From assembly GCA_021774625.1 (NCBI GenBank), contig JAJFIV010000035.1, positions 62,001 to 126,000 on the forward strand: a stretch of DNA of 64,000 nucleotides. Direction: 5' to 3'. How positions within the stretch are numbered: the stretch's first letter is position 1; every line of letters starts with the position of its first letter. Position numbers and translations under genes: made by a program. Positions 63,800-64,000 of this stretch are shown piece by piece. Source of the DNA: Alphaproteobacteria bacterium. Lineage in GTDB: Bacteria > Pseudomonadota > Alphaproteobacteria > Sphingomonadales > JAKSBY01. The notes beneath the pieces were generated by a model. The model was not told the origin of the DNA and ran no database searches. It worked only from the letters and a program-made list of their open reading frames with translations.

Positions 63800-63828
63800 C
63801 TTCAGCTCCCTTTTGTTGGGATTTATCT

Positions 63829-64000
63829 TTATTTAGCCGCCGCTTTCTTTGGCGCGGCCGCCTTCTGCATTTTTGATTTCAGCGCTTTCAGTTCCTTCTG
63901 GATGGATTCTTCCGCCTCCAGCTGTGTGATCTGATCGGCCAGCGACTGTCCTTTGCCCTTGCCAAGGTCATAGGCCTCTGCCTCGCCCTCAATGCGGTCA
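63829..64000 (-). CDS. pspA: Phage-shock protein A, C-terminal fragment
   Basis: The last 56 codons of a PspA/IM30 protein: a helical, acidic stretch (DRIEGEAEAYDLGKGKGQ, LADQITQLEAEESIQKEL) ending in an Ala/Lys-rich tail (APKKAAAK). The 5' part is beyond the window. It is the first gene of pspA-pspB-pspC on the minus strand. PspA is the membrane-stress effector. Confidence 0.88.
   Translation of the reverse strand, partial: DRIEGEAEAYDLGKGKGQSLADQITQLEAEESIQKELKALKSKMQKAAAPKKAAAK

Noticed and set aside
1-64000. tRNA, rRNA, CRISPR array, prophage or integrative element
   Set aside because: No clover-leaf, conserved rRNA block, regular repeat array, integrase or phage structural gene was recognised by reading; weak ncRNAs cannot be excluded.

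Overview
The window is a chromosomal segment of an alphaproteobacterium. The gene set points there: a CpdR-type receiver, ftsE/ftsX beside a zinc-ribbon protein and hpt, a ChvG/ChvI two-component system next to a truncated HprK, RapZ, an EIIA-Man-like protein and HPr, PhaR with PHA genes, an ATP-dependent pckA, and a pspA-pspB-pspC operon. I cannot name the genus. The DNA is moderately GC-rich and densely coding, with many ATGA-type start/stop overlaps. I found no rRNA, tRNA, CRISPR array or intact mobile element.

Layout. 0-8.3 kb: end of a DUF4175-type protein, cpdR, hpt, zinc-ribbon protein, ftsEX, a YdcF-like protein, a DUF2125 protein, then tyrC, hisC and a methyltransferase on the minus strand. 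8.4-11.3 kb: compact PHA locus (phaB, a short PhaC-like enzyme with a coupled 54-residue ORF, divergent phaR). 11.3-16.1 kb: MFS exporter and a four-gene MCE/Mla lipid transporter. 16.2-25.1 kb: proline iminopeptidase, two uncharacterised proteins, a Rieske-ThDP enzyme fusion, a patatin-like protein and recQ. 25.2-26.4 kb: small accessory patch with an IS30-type remnant and a lower-GC GST gene. 26.4-32.6 kb: cytochrome c and a fatty-acid beta-oxidation operon (fadE, thiolase, fadJ-like). 32.7-40.3 kb: acetyltransferase, then a redox cluster (GMC oxidoreductase, Tat subunit, LLM flavoenzyme) facing two regulators and an OYE-type flavoprotein, with two related AT-rich palindromes. 40.3-45.1 kb: DUF1223 protein, nhaA, acnA. 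45.3-47.2 kb: an apparent insertion with a truncated gene on one side and a sortase 3' fragment on the other; it carries a 31-residue ORF coupled to an alanine-dehydrogenase/carboxyethylornithine-synthase-like gene. 47.2-50.3 kb: secreted methyltransferase-like protein, DUF481 barrel, epimerase. 50.4-53.8 kb: HerA-like ATPase with a large unrecognised partner. 54.0-60.5 kb: ptsH, EIIA, rapZ, hprK, chvG, chvI, and divergent pckA. 60.5-64 kb: DnaJ-domain protein, NSS transporter, sufE, pspC, pspB, pspA.

Most of the window is ordinary core metabolism and envelope biology. The best candidates for something new are the HerA-like/unknown pair (50.4-53.8 kb), the micro-ORF plus dehydrogenase cassette (45.5-46.7 kb), the Rieske-ThDP fusion (18.4-20.4 kb), the 54-residue ORF coupled to a short PhaC (9.2-10.5 kb), and the palindrome pair over the redox cluster (36.7 and 37.5 kb). 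The thiolase gene appears to use an ATT start codon. All functional statements are from reading the sequence; no database search was run.
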